Positions 42,365-51,141 of a stretch of DNA of 64,000 nt are shown one piece after another (position 1 is the first letter of the stretch; the number at the start of each line of letters is the position of its first letter). The position numbers were made by a program, and so were the translations under genes. Source of the stretch: Paenibacillus psychroresistens (lineage in GTDB: Bacteria > Bacillota > Bacilli > Paenibacillales > NBRC-103111); NCBI RefSeq assembly GCF_009728935.1, contig NZ_CP034235.1, positions 5,184,001 to 5,248,000 on the forward strand, written 5' to 3'. The notes beneath the pieces are model-generated. The model saw nothing but the letters and a program-made list of their open reading frames with translations, was not told the origin of the DNA and made no database searches.

Positions 42365-43168
42365 TTACTGAAAATTCAAATGTTTATTCAGCCAACTAAT
42401 ACTATAGTCAGCAATCTCCTCAAAACCAGGCTCCGCAATGATCCAATGCACCCGATAGGGAAATGCTTTATATTCGGTCACGGCACCTGAATTTTGATTA
42501 TATAAGCTATGGTTTTTGCGAACCATACTTTCTGGGACAATTCGATCGGATTGGCCGGCAATCATTAACAAGGGACCGCGTTTGCCATTATTATAGTTTA
42601 TTGCAGTTGGACTTTTCGAAATGAACGGCGCTAATGCTGCTTGGAAGAATATTCGAGTAGTTTCTGGAATAACATGCTCCTTGTACGCTCGCTCTTGCTC
42701 ATCCCGCGGCAGAGTATGTACGAAAGCATACTGAAAATTTCTGAATGGCATCATATAAGTTTTACGCCAAGGGCTTGCAATAATTCCAAATATAGCTTTT
42801 GTAGTTGATGGATAAGCTGCAGCAAGTACTCCTTTACTGCCGGCTGAATCGATTGCAATTCCCGCGACTCCAAGCTCCCGATCCATTAAAAGCTGAGTAA
42901 GCAAACCACCAAATGAATGTCCTATTAGTACTGGTTTCTCAGGTAGTGCCTTAATAATTTTGGCATAGTGGTCCACTAGCTCATCAAGACCCAATTCTCC
43001 CAGTTTGGCAGCAGGATTCTGACGTAGCTCTTCAACAGTCTTATCATGATGAGGCCAAGCGGGAGCCAAACATTCAAAGCCTTGGGCAGTAAAATATTTC
43101 TTCATCGGTTCCCAGCTTTTAGGTGTTACAAATGCACCATGGATAAAAAAAATCGTTGGTTTTTTCAT
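42365..43168 (-). CDS. Alpha/beta hydrolase
   Basis: A 267-aa alpha/beta-hydrolase with FFIHGAFVTPKSW (oxyanion region), nucleophile elbow GHSFGG (Ser103 region) and AGQSDRIVP near the acid position; a late YRVHWIIAEPGFEEI supplies His. It resembles lysophospholipase or arylesterase-like cytosolic enzymes with unknown substrate. GAGGAG lies before the ATG, and a 21-bp palindrome at 43192-43212 lies directly upstream. Confidence 0.87.
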   Translation of the reverse strand: MKKPTIFFIHGAFVTPKSWEPMKKYFTAQGFECLAPAWPHHDKTVEELRQNPAAKLGELGLDELVDHYAKIIKALPEKPVLIGHSFGGLLTQLLMDRELGVAGIAIDSAGSKGVLAAAYPSTTKAIFGIIASPWRKTYMMPFRNFQYAFVHTLPRDEQERAYKEHVIPETTRIFFQAALAPFISKSPTAINYNNGKRGPLLMIAGQSDRIVPESMVRKNHSLYNQNSGAVTEYKAFPYRVHWIIAEPGFEEIADYSISWLNKHLNFQ

Positions 43169-43191
43169 CGTCTCATCTCCTCAATCTATAT

Positions 43192-43212
43192 TTAACTACT
43201 AAATAGGTAGTT
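43192..43212. promoter_or_regulatory. Palindrome upstream of alpha/beta hydrolase (operator candidate)
   Basis: TAACTAC-N7-GTAGTTA, 24 nt before the start codon. Such AACTAC-type dyads are common targets of MarR- or TetR-type repressors. No such gene is adjacent, so the regulator is unknown. Confidence 0.5.
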
Positions 43213-43374
43213 ATCTTTTAAAAAAACAAAGCATCAAGAATTAATACTTAATTGAGCCAGTTTCTTGTAAGGATCATCCACCATGGAGTCTAACAATCTT
43301 AATTTGTCCTTGGTATCACGATGATGTCTAAGGATAACGAATTGCGATAATCGATACTAGCTTTTTGGATTCCG

Positions 43375-43845
43375 ATTATCTCTTTCACGTTCTTCCCAGA
43401 AAGGGCCATGGTCGTTATATTGAAATGGAACTAACTGTGAGTTGTTTCCTGAACATTGGTGAACGGAACGATTTTATCATGGATGCAGTGAATAATTAGT
43501 GCTGGTACGAATATTTTGCCAAGATCATTGTGCACATTCTCATCTCTTAGAGAAGCCACCTGTGGAGTGCTCTGCTAGTGTGAAATCTTTTAAATGCAAC
43601 GCCCCTATTACTGCAAAGATATCATCTACCTATCTGTCAAAATTGAAGCCACCGAATGATTTATCCGAATTACTATAGCCTCACAATCATGCATAGCGAT
43701 ATCCCATTGTTGGAAGAACATCAAACTGATATTCAAACTGCTTATGGTTTAACAGCCAACCATGTATGAGCAGAATTGTTTTATTTCCCTCCGGGTTTAC
43801 ATCCTCTATAATTTTATACCAGATTCTGGTAACAAAGTATCCCTC
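43375..43845 (-). pseudogene. Degenerate copy of the alpha/beta hydrolase at 12856-13638
   Basis: The nucleotide sequence follows the intact gene at 12856-13638 over its C-terminal third and N-terminal end, for example the segments encoding the catalytic His region, IIHGIHDK and the HGWPLS region. It has multiple frameshifts and a large internal deletion (471 versus 783 bp). The ribosome binding site GGAGGAATCAA is still present, but the start TTG has become GAG. It is a dead paralogue. Confidence 0.75.
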
Positions 43846-44040
43846 GTTGATTCCTCCGTTTAATTAAAGTAGTATCCATAATAAGATACGCACCTTTGGT
43901 AGTTTAGATGAACGTCTACTTTTGTTTACGCGATGTCGGAGGAATTGGATGGTATTACCGAACTTTACTACTCGTTAGTTGGGAAAGGCTACCCCACGGC
44001 AGCCTGGAATATACTTTACTTGCCAATTCATTCACCTACA

Positions 44041-46149
44041 CTATCCTGCTCTAAACCTATCCTCTAACACAGAGCTAATCTGGAGTACCAGTACCCCATA
44101 TGCAACAATCTTCAGTTCTCCAAGCAGCCACTCATCTGTTAATAAATTTTTCAAAGATTTATGCAGAGTTATGCACATAGGTTTATTCATATAATTTAAA
44201 AATATAGCAAACTCTCCATTTTTTGAAACTCTAGGGATTACCTCTATTTCAGCTGGCACCTCCGCCCAGACAGAAATAGGATCCTTAATTTCGAGTGAAT
44301 CCAAGAGCATATTGGTATTCTCCATTGTGAAAAAAGCCCCAAAATAAATCACCTTCCCTTTACCGAGTGGTGTAGAAACGACTGCTGGCAAACCCGAATA
44401 ATAACCATTCGAGTACTTTGCAATAATCGTTGAATCATCCGATAATAGTTTTATCACTTCATTAAAAACGGGCGCTAAAACCTTTTTTTTTTGCAATTGG
44501 AACTCCATATAAATGGGCTCATCCTCATCCACCATTGTAAATTCCTCTACCTCGATGCCTGCCAACTCTTTCACGATTCCAGGAAAGGGCAGCATGTAGC
44601 AACGATTATTTCGATCTTTATAACCGCTTCGAGGTCCAAGGACAAGCGTTCCTCCATTTTCAACATAGTGCTTTAATCCAATGACATCTTCCTCATTCAA
44701 AAGCTGAGCATTAGCATAGAATAAGAGTTTATATCGCGACAGAAACTCCGGTCGCTCCAGACATTGATTGGAAATTTGATCCGTCAGGATATGTCTTTCA
44801 CTTAAAGATTGATAGATTGCCTCTTCACTCCGCCATAGATTCGGACCGATGTATCCTTCAATTTTACAATTGCTGTCATTATCATAATCATAGAGTAAAG
44901 CTGCAGACGCCTGGCAAGAACTCTCTACTAATAGCGGACCCAATTGCTTTAATTCTTCTCCTAATTTGGCTGCTTCATCTAATCTGCGGTTAGCTTGATT
45001 GCCATAATCGTTTAAGCCATGCCATAAAGTTTCTGATCCGACTGTACAGGTCCGCCAGCGAAAGAACAAAATTCCATCCGCCCCATGGGCAATGGATTGC
45101 CATGACCACAATCGCATTTGACCTGGCTTGGGTGTATAGTGCATATAATCTTTAATATGCGGCTGCAAAATAGATCCGGATTGTCCTCCTGCCCCTGCCT
45201 GCTGTTCAAGAATTAAAAACTTAGCTGACATACCTCTGACTCTGCTTAAGCGCATCCCATAAATACGGTCGCGAAAATGAAGCGGCAGATCCTTACGCCA
45301 CATAAGTCCGAATGCAGGATAGGAGTCAAATGACATGAAATCCAGTGATTGCTCCGTCAATTTATAATTGTCGATGTTCTCAAACAAGCCGTTATGTGTC
45401 ACAAATTGAGCTGAATTCCTATCTTTAATAATGTCATATTGCAGCTTAGCAAATGCAATAGTAGCATCCGACGTAAACCGATAAAAATCAAGCAAATGCC
45501 CCGGATTATGGTAAGTCACTGTACTTCTGGGTAAATAAACCTGCCCCCAATCCGTGTAGGTCTGTGCCCAAAATCGGGTACCCCAAGCGTCATTCAAAGC
45601 ATCCAATTGACCATATTTGTCCATGCACCATTGGCGAAAAGCAAAATGATCACTCTCAGCGAAGCTAACATCCATATGACAATTAAACTCATTATCGATT
45701 TGCCAGCCAAGCACGGAGGTGTGATCCTTATAGTGCTCGATTAGTGCCATAACTATTTTTTTACATAGATCCAGATAAACAGAAGATGTGTAATTATTAT
45801 GTCTTCGCGAACCATGCTGCATTAGATTCCCCTTAAAATCAGCACGCAGCACTTCTGGATATTTTTCTGTAAGCCAAGCAGGAGGTGCATAAGATGGTGT
45901 TCCCAGAATGACTTTTAAATCATACTTGCGGCAAAGCTGAATGGCTCTGTCAAAAAGCTCAAAAAAATATACACCTTCTTCAGGCTCCCAAATATTCCAA
46001 GCTGATTCTCCCAAGCGGACTACATTCATCCCTGTTGCTTTAATACGGCGAAAGTCATCATCCCATAAGCTTTCATCCCAGTGCTCAGGATAATAACAAA
46101 CTCCGTATAGAAATGGTTCTGTTTTAAAAGCTTTAAACTCATTTAACAT
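44041..46149 (-). CDS. Beta-galactosidase, GH42
   Basis: A 702-aa GH42 enzyme. The TIM barrel opens with PFLYGVCYYPEHWDESLW. The acid/base Glu lies in LGWQIDNEFN and the nucleophile Glu in FLILEQQAG. Trimerisation and C-terminal domains follow (NGGTLVLGPRSGYKDRNN). Without a signal peptide it hydrolyses imported beta-galactosides or galacto-oligosaccharides. ATG 46149 has GGAGG 7 nt upstream; an in-frame ATG at 46164 contains that site. It is the last gene after two permeases and probably degrades what they import. Confidence 0.92.
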   Translation of the reverse strand: MLNEFKAFKTEPFLYGVCYYPEHWDESLWDDDFRRIKATGMNVVRLGESAWNIWEPEEGVYFFELFDRAIQLCRKYDLKVILGTPSYAPPAWLTEKYPEVLRADFKGNLMQHGSRRHNNYTSSVYLDLCKKIVMALIEHYKDHTSVLGWQIDNEFNCHMDVSFAESDHFAFRQWCMDKYGQLDALNDAWGTRFWAQTYTDWGQVYLPRSTVTYHNPGHLLDFYRFTSDATIAFAKLQYDIIKDRNSAQFVTHNGLFENIDNYKLTEQSLDFMSFDSYPAFGLMWRKDLPLHFRDRIYGMRLSRVRGMSAKFLILEQQAGAGGQSGSILQPHIKDYMHYTPKPGQMRLWSWQSIAHGADGILFFRWRTCTVGSETLWHGLNDYGNQANRRLDEAAKLGEELKQLGPLLVESSCQASAALLYDYDNDSNCKIEGYIGPNLWRSEEAIYQSLSERHILTDQISNQCLERPEFLSRYKLLFYANAQLLNEEDVIGLKHYVENGGTLVLGPRSGYKDRNNRCYMLPFPGIVKELAGIEVEEFTMVDEDEPIYMEFQLQKKKVLAPVFNEVIKLLSDDSTIIAKYSNGYYSGLPAVVSTPLGKGKVIYFGAFFTMENTNMLLDSLEIKDPISVWAEVPAEIEVIPRVSKNGEFAIFLNYMNKPMCITLHKSLKNLLTDEWLLGELKIVAYGVLVLQISSVLEDRFRAG

Positions 46150-46167
46150 AGCAAGATCCTCCATAAT

Positions 46168-46995
46168 CTACCCTTTGACAGCGCCTGCTGTCAGACTTTT
46201 CTGAACCTGACTGCTCATAAGAATATAAATCACTATGGTCGGTATTGTTGCGACTACAAGCCCCGCGCCAATTGGACCCCAAGATGTACTATATTGGCCC
46301 ACCAGGGACTGAATGCCAACTGTAATGGTTTTATATTTAGAATCACTAATAAACGTAACTGCAAACATCAGTTCATTCCATGTAGACAGATAAGTAAAAA
46401 TGGCTATTGTTGCCAAGGCCGGTTTCACTAAAGGAAAAATAATAATGTAAAGAATATTGTAAATAGTACAACCATCTATACAAGCGGCCTCCTCCAGTTC
46501 TCTAGGAATCCCCTTCAAAAACCCGGTAAGAATAAAAACAGCCATTGGGATGGCAAATGCGGTATAAGGAATCATGAGTGCCCCATAAGAATTTAACATT
46601 CTTAAATGCTTAAGAATAATAAATAAAGGAAGCAGCGCTGAATTGAGCGGGATCATCAACCCTAATAGAATAATAGCCAATGTTAGATGTCTAAATTTCC
46701 ATATCATTCTTGTAACGGCATATGAGCTGGTTAGCGAAAGAATCCATGTAGCCACAATAGTTACCCCTGTAACAATAACGCTATTTAGAAAATAGTTCGA
46801 TACTTTTGCATTTACCAGCGCTTCTTTATAATTTCCCCACAGCAGTTTAGACGGGAGTCCTGCAATATTGCCGCCAAAAATTTCCGTATTGTCTTTGAAG
46901 GAAAATAAAATCAACCAAAAGAGCGGATATAAGCTGGATATAGCTACTATAGCCATAATAATACCCAATAAGGCTTTTTTTATGTTTGTGCTCAC
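46168..46995 (-). CDS. Carbohydrate ABC transporter permease (MalG type)
   Basis: A 275-aa permease with six helices and the EAA loop EEAACIDGCTIYNILYIIIFPLVKPALA. The C-terminus QVQKSLTAGAVKG is of the MalG type. The start is GTG with AGGTGAG upstream. It pairs with the permease 26 nt upstream; no ATPase gene is nearby. Confidence 0.92.
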   Translation of the reverse strand: MSTNIKKALLGIIMAIVAISSLYPLFWLILFSFKDNTEIFGGNIAGLPSKLLWGNYKEALVNAKVSNYFLNSVIVTGVTIVATWILSLTSSYAVTRMIWKFRHLTLAIILLGLMIPLNSALLPLFIILKHLRMLNSYGALMIPYTAFAIPMAVFILTGFLKGIPRELEEAACIDGCTIYNILYIIIFPLVKPALATIAIFTYLSTWNELMFAVTFISDSKYKTITVGIQSLVGQYSTSWGPIGAGLVVATIPTIVIYILMSSQVQKSLTAGAVKG

Positions 46996-47021
46996 ACTAT
47001 CTCACCTGCTTAATTTGATAA

Positions 47022-47900
47022 TTATAAATCTTCTTTAATTATTTTTTGCAGCACCAAAGTAAATACCAAGCACTGTACAATGATAAATATCGACATTGCA
47101 CTACCGTAACCATATTGATATTGATTGAAAATAGTTGTATACATTAACGTAGCCGGCACTTCTGTGGCATGCAAAGGGCCACCTTTGGTTAATACATACA
47201 CCAGATCAAACACCTTAAAGGAACCAATAACGGCAAAAATCAAACATACTTTAATCATCGACTTAATCATAGGAATCGTTATTTTAACAGCGATGAGAAA
47301 GCTTGAAGCTCCATCCATTCTTGCTGAATCATATATTTCCTCTGATACTGATTTGGCTGCCGCATACATAAGCAGCATATGATAACCGGTATACTGCCAG
47401 AGAATAGGAATAAAAGCAGCCAATAGCGCCTTGTTCATATCTCCTAGCCAATTAGCAGTCCATGATTCCAAACCAACATCTCTCAAAATTGTATTTAAGA
47501 GACCATAATCCGGATTGTATATTTTAAGCCAGAGCTGACCAATGACTACAGTTGAAACGATAACTGGCATAAAAAAAGTCGTTCTATAGAAATTTTCACC
47601 CTTTACCCCTCTGGCAAGGACTAAGGCGAGGATTAATGATATAGGCAACTGAATAAATACAGAGAGGAATGCCAATATACTTGAATTCCCAATTGATCTA
47701 ATAAAACCATCTTGGTTATTAACAAATAGGTTGAGATAATTTTGAAATCCAATATAAGTGCTTTTACCAATTCCATCCCATTTCAATAAACTGTAATAGC
47801 CAGAAAAGAAAATTGGGCTAATGATTATAAAAAGGAATAGCAGTAATGTCGGAAGAACAAACAAAGCTATCGCTCTTCTATCCCCCAAAACTTTATCCAT
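47022..47900 (-). CDS. Carbohydrate ABC transporter permease (MalF type)
   Basis: A 292-aa permease with six helices. The EAA loop is IYDSARMDGASSFLIAVKITIPMIKSM. GGGG precedes the ATG. A hairpin (47919-47952) separates it from the binding-protein gene. It forms the channel with the product of 46168-46995. Confidence 0.92.
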   Translation of the reverse strand: MDKVLGDRRAIALFVLPTLLLFLFIIISPIFFSGYYSLLKWDGIGKSTYIGFQNYLNLFVNNQDGFIRSIGNSSILAFLSVFIQLPISLILALVLARGVKGENFYRTTFFMPVIVSTVVIGQLWLKIYNPDYGLLNTILRDVGLESWTANWLGDMNKALLAAFIPILWQYTGYHMLLMYAAAKSVSEEIYDSARMDGASSFLIAVKITIPMIKSMIKVCLIFAVIGSFKVFDLVYVLTKGGPLHATEVPATLMYTTIFNQYQYGYGSAMSIFIIVQCLVFTLVLQKIIKEDL

Positions 47901-47918
47901 ATTTCCCCATCCTTATAT

Positions 47919-47952
47919 AAAGGCAGTTAAGGGATTTTCCTTAACCGCCTTT
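47919..47952 (-). promoter_or_regulatory. Hairpin between binding-protein and permease genes
   Basis: AAAGGC.GTTAAGG / CCTTAAC.GCCTTT stem with a short loop and no real T run beyond TTTATAT. It is placed as in the other sugar operon and is likely an mRNA-stability or partial-termination element. Confidence 0.6.
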
Positions 47953-47965
47953 ATTGAAATTTATC

Positions 47966-49315
47966 CTATTGGGCTACATTCAGCTTTTGCATTTCTTTGG
48001 CAAATTCCTCTGGCTTCATTTTATTGTAGAATAAATTTGCAACCAAATTTTTGTGTTGATCGCCAACTTTTCCTTCAAGGAACGTATCCCACCAAATGGT
48101 AAAGCTTTTGGCATTCTTAATCATGTCCACCGTTTGTTTGGTAAGCGGATCAATTTTAGATACATCTACTCCCGTTACCTTCCAAGCGGGTAGGCTTGCG
48201 CCTGCTGCATATGCCTGATTAGACATGTTTTCCGTAATATATTTAACAACCTTGACCGCTTCTTCTTTGTACTTCGAATTCTGGCTTACGAAGAATGCAT
48301 CTACAGATCCGCCAAAGAATTCATCCACATTTCCCTTTCCGCCAGTGATTATAGGGAATGGAACTGCAACAATCTTGCCCTTTACAAGGGAGTTAGCATC
48401 ATTAATCGATCCACCCACCCAAGTGCCTTGGAATAACATCGCAGCCTTGCCCTGTGTGAAATCTGCGACCATTTCCGGGTAACCGATGGCAAACATACTA
48501 TCATTGAAAGCCTTTGCATTTACAAGCTCAACTAGCTTGGATGCTGCGTCTATAAATTCCGGCTGATCAAAGGAAGCCTTCTTCTCTAATGCAGCCTGAG
48601 AAGCTGTAGCACCTGCGGATCGAAGTGCTAAAATATCATACCAATACATGCCTGGCCAAAGATCCTTTTCACCAACCGTGATTGGGGTGATCCCCTTTGC
48701 TCTAAAAGCCTTTACTGCAGCAAGCAATTCATCAAATGTAGTAGGTATCTTAACGCCATTGTTATCAAATATTTCTTTATTAATATAAAGCGGCGCCAAA
48801 TTCAAATTCGCAGGTAATCCATATACTTTTCCATTGTAAGTCAGGTTAACCAAAGCTCCATTCAGAACCTTATCTTTGGTTCCATCATTTAAATAATCAT
48901 CTAAAGGCAATACCGCATTCGCTTCAACGAATGGTTTAGCAAATCCGGCTCCCCATGCATAGAATACATCCGGCATTTCGGATGCCGCTACCGCCGTTTT
49001 TATCTTAGTTTTGTAGGATTCTCCATCAATACCTTCATCCACGATTTGTATATTCGGATTAGCTTTATTCCAGGCATCCAATACAGCCCTGAATGGCTTT
49101 GTATTCCCATCACTAGGAGATGCCCATTGATGCCAAAGCTTAATCGTAACCACTTTATTTGGTTCCTTTGACGCTTCTGTCGTTGCTTCTGGCGTTGCTT
49201 TTGTTTCCGTTGATGCTGCAGGTTCAGCCGATTTGCTGCTACCGCATGCAGCAATACTTAATACCATTGAAGCAACTACAGTCAATTGCATAACTTTAAA
49301 CCAATTTTTTTTCAT
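47966..49315 (-). CDS. Extracellular sugar-binding lipoprotein (ABC transporter)
   Basis: A 449-aa family 1 solute-binding protein. Lipobox SIAA-C (Cys24) is followed by an Ala/Thr/Glu-rich tether to about residue 52. The mature domain has TIKLWHQWASPSDGNTKPF, WNKANPNIQIVDEGIDGESYKTKIKTAVAASEMPDVFYAWG and KAAMLFQGTWVGG. GGGGG lies upstream of ATG. Its place after YesM/YesN-type regulators and before a GH42 gene suggests an oligosaccharide containing beta-galactose. Confidence 0.92.
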   Translation of the reverse strand: MKKNWFKVMQLTVVASMVLSIAACGSSKSAEPAASTETKATPEATTEASKEPNKVVTIKLWHQWASPSDGNTKPFRAVLDAWNKANPNIQIVDEGIDGESYKTKIKTAVAASEMPDVFYAWGAGFAKPFVEANAVLPLDDYLNDGTKDKVLNGALVNLTYNGKVYGLPANLNLAPLYINKEIFDNNGVKIPTTFDELLAAVKAFRAKGITPITVGEKDLWPGMYWYDILALRSAGATASQAALEKKASFDQPEFIDAASKLVELVNAKAFNDSMFAIGYPEMVADFTQGKAAMLFQGTWVGGSINDANSLVKGKIVAVPFPIITGGKGNVDEFFGGSVDAFFVSQNSKYKEEAVKVVKYITENMSNQAYAAGASLPAWKVTGVDVSKIDPLTKQTVDMIKNAKSFTIWWDTFLEGKVGDQHKNLVANLFYNKMKPEEFAKEMQKLNVAQ

Positions 49316-49339
49316 TCTTCTATGACCCCCTTGAGAATT

Positions 49340-49355
49340 TAGGTTAATTAACCTA
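49340..49355. promoter_or_regulatory. 16-bp perfect palindrome upstream of binding-protein gene
   Basis: TAGGTTAATTAACCTA, 25-40 nt before the start codon. It may be an operator, for example for the adjacent YesN-type regulator, but the AraC family usually binds direct repeats, so the assignment is open. The rest of 49316-49527 shows no gene. Confidence 0.4.
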
Positions 49356-49527
49356 TAACCTTATGATAGCGCATCCATGAATGCGATCCCATTCATTTTC
49401 ATGACCAAAAGATTCAAAATTATTGCAATCCCTATTTCTCTTAAACTTGCAAAGAAGTTGCTCCGGGCTACCTCGGCTTTCTAACCGTGATTGACAGGAA
49501 CAACCTCTTTATTTACAGGTAGCACAT

Positions 49528-51141
49528 TCAATTTAAGTTAACCTTTTTATACTCATTTACCGAAAGTCCAGTAAACTTTTTGAATATAATACTGAAGTAA
49601 TGAGGGTCGGTTATCCCAACCTCTTCACCAATTTGATATACTCGCATATCTGTTTCTTGGAGAAGTGTTATAGCCCTTTCAATCCTTTTTTTGGTTAAAT
49701 ATTCAATATACGTTTGGTTTGTTTCTTGTTTAAATAGCCGACTTAAATGGCTTGGATTCAAAAAAAACTTTTTTGCTATTTCGGTAAGAGAGAGCTCGTG
49801 ACTTTTTAAATTATCTCTCACATAATCTTGAATTTGCAATATGATTTTGTTGGCTTTTTTGCTGTTAGCAGAATTCACTTTTGTAATAATTTTCAAGATA
49901 AGATTATTGAAATATTCCTTTACCTCCGGTAAATTGTCAATCTTAGATATAAAATCATAGGGCTCGGCCCTATCCTTCCATATATCCAAAACATTCATAT
50001 TTAATTCGGCCATTACATGAAGGCAGGTAGATAACGCATCAAATGCGACTAATCGTAAACGATCCAGTGTATTATCTTGTGCATAAGAGAATTCGGAGAA
50101 TAATTCTTCTATTAATTCCCTAGCTTTTTCTTTCAAACCCGCTTTCATAAAAAAGGCAAGCTTTTCGCTATGATTGTAGTCAAGTCTTATTTTATTATCA
50201 TAGATGAAAGTAATATCATTATAATGGATTACCTGATTTTTACCCGCAACAACTTTGTAATTCAATGCATCCTTGGCTTCATTATAGGACGCTTTAATAC
50301 TTTTAATTACTTCGACTCTATTGCCTATTCCGACACAAATAGAACACCCAAATCGGTTGATGATCCTCGTTTTGATGATTTCACAGCAATCCGTAATATC
50401 GATCGACTCGTCATTATTAAGTATCACGATTTTATGACTGTTATCAAAAAACACTTGAATTAAACTTTCGCTTTTAAAAACCTCCCTAATTAACTCCATA
50501 CATTGTAAATTAAGCAACACTTTTTCTTCTTCTTCATTTATTCCCCTTACAGCTATATTTACTTCCACTAAAACAATTTGAAAGCACGTTGATTTTAAAT
50601 CTAACTCGATTTTGTAGTAAGACAACTTGCTAGCAAAATCTTCAAAATTAAACTCGCTTTGCAGTAATTCATTTAAACATCTTTCCCTCAAGTAGGGTAA
50701 ATTCTCTTCCATTTGCAATTTCAACTTGTTGTAATCATTTTTATTTGTTCTTTCAGATTCTATCTTCTCTTTTAAGCTTAAAGCTACCCTGCTAATCTCA
50801 TCCTTATTAATCGGTTTTAATAAGAAATCAGAGATACCTATTCGTATGCTTCGTTTAACATAATCAAATTCATTATGTCCGGTAAGCACAACTATTTTTA
50901 TTTGCGGATGATTTTCCATCACAATTTTGCTAAATTCAATTCCATCCATAATGGTCATGCATATATCTGTAAAGATGATATCCGGAGATAGCTTTTCAAC
51001 CAAATCCAGAGCCTCATGAGCATTGGATGCCTCTCCGACTAGCTCCAGCCCTAATTTATCCCAGCTAATTCGCATCTTTAGTAAATTTCTGATTAAAACT
51101 TCATCATCGACAATTAGGACCTTAATGATTTCAGATATCAT
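49528..51141 (-). CDS. YesN-type response regulator with AraC DNA-binding domain
   Basis: 537 aa. Receiver domain at 1-125 with VDDE, phospho-acceptor Asp59 (DIIFTDICMTIMDG) and the conserved Lys in LLKPI. A middle domain of about 300 residues follows, then two AraC HTH units at about 432-533 (SLTEIAKKFFLNPSHLSRLFKQETNQTYIEYL, QIGEEVGITDPHYFSIIFKKFTG). It probably activates the adjacent sugar transport genes. GGAG lies before the ATG, which overlaps the kinase stop (ATGA). Confidence 0.92.
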   Translation of the reverse strand: MISEIIKVLIVDDEVLIRNLLKMRISWDKLGLELVGEASNAHEALDLVEKLSPDIIFTDICMTIMDGIEFSKIVMENHPQIKIVVLTGHNEFDYVKRSIRIGISDFLLKPINKDEISRVALSLKEKIESERTNKNDYNKLKLQMEENLPYLRERCLNELLQSEFNFEDFASKLSYYKIELDLKSTCFQIVLVEVNIAVRGINEEEEKVLLNLQCMELIREVFKSESLIQVFFDNSHKIVILNNDESIDITDCCEIIKTRIINRFGCSICVGIGNRVEVIKSIKASYNEAKDALNYKVVAGKNQVIHYNDITFIYDNKIRLDYNHSEKLAFFMKAGLKEKARELIEELFSEFSYAQDNTLDRLRLVAFDALSTCLHVMAELNMNVLDIWKDRAEPYDFISKIDNLPEVKEYFNNLILKIITKVNSANSKKANKIILQIQDYVRDNLKSHELSLTEIAKKFFLNPSHLSRLFKQETNQTYIEYLTKKRIERAITLLQETDMRVYQIGEEVGITDPHYFSIIFKKFTGLSVNEYKKVNLN

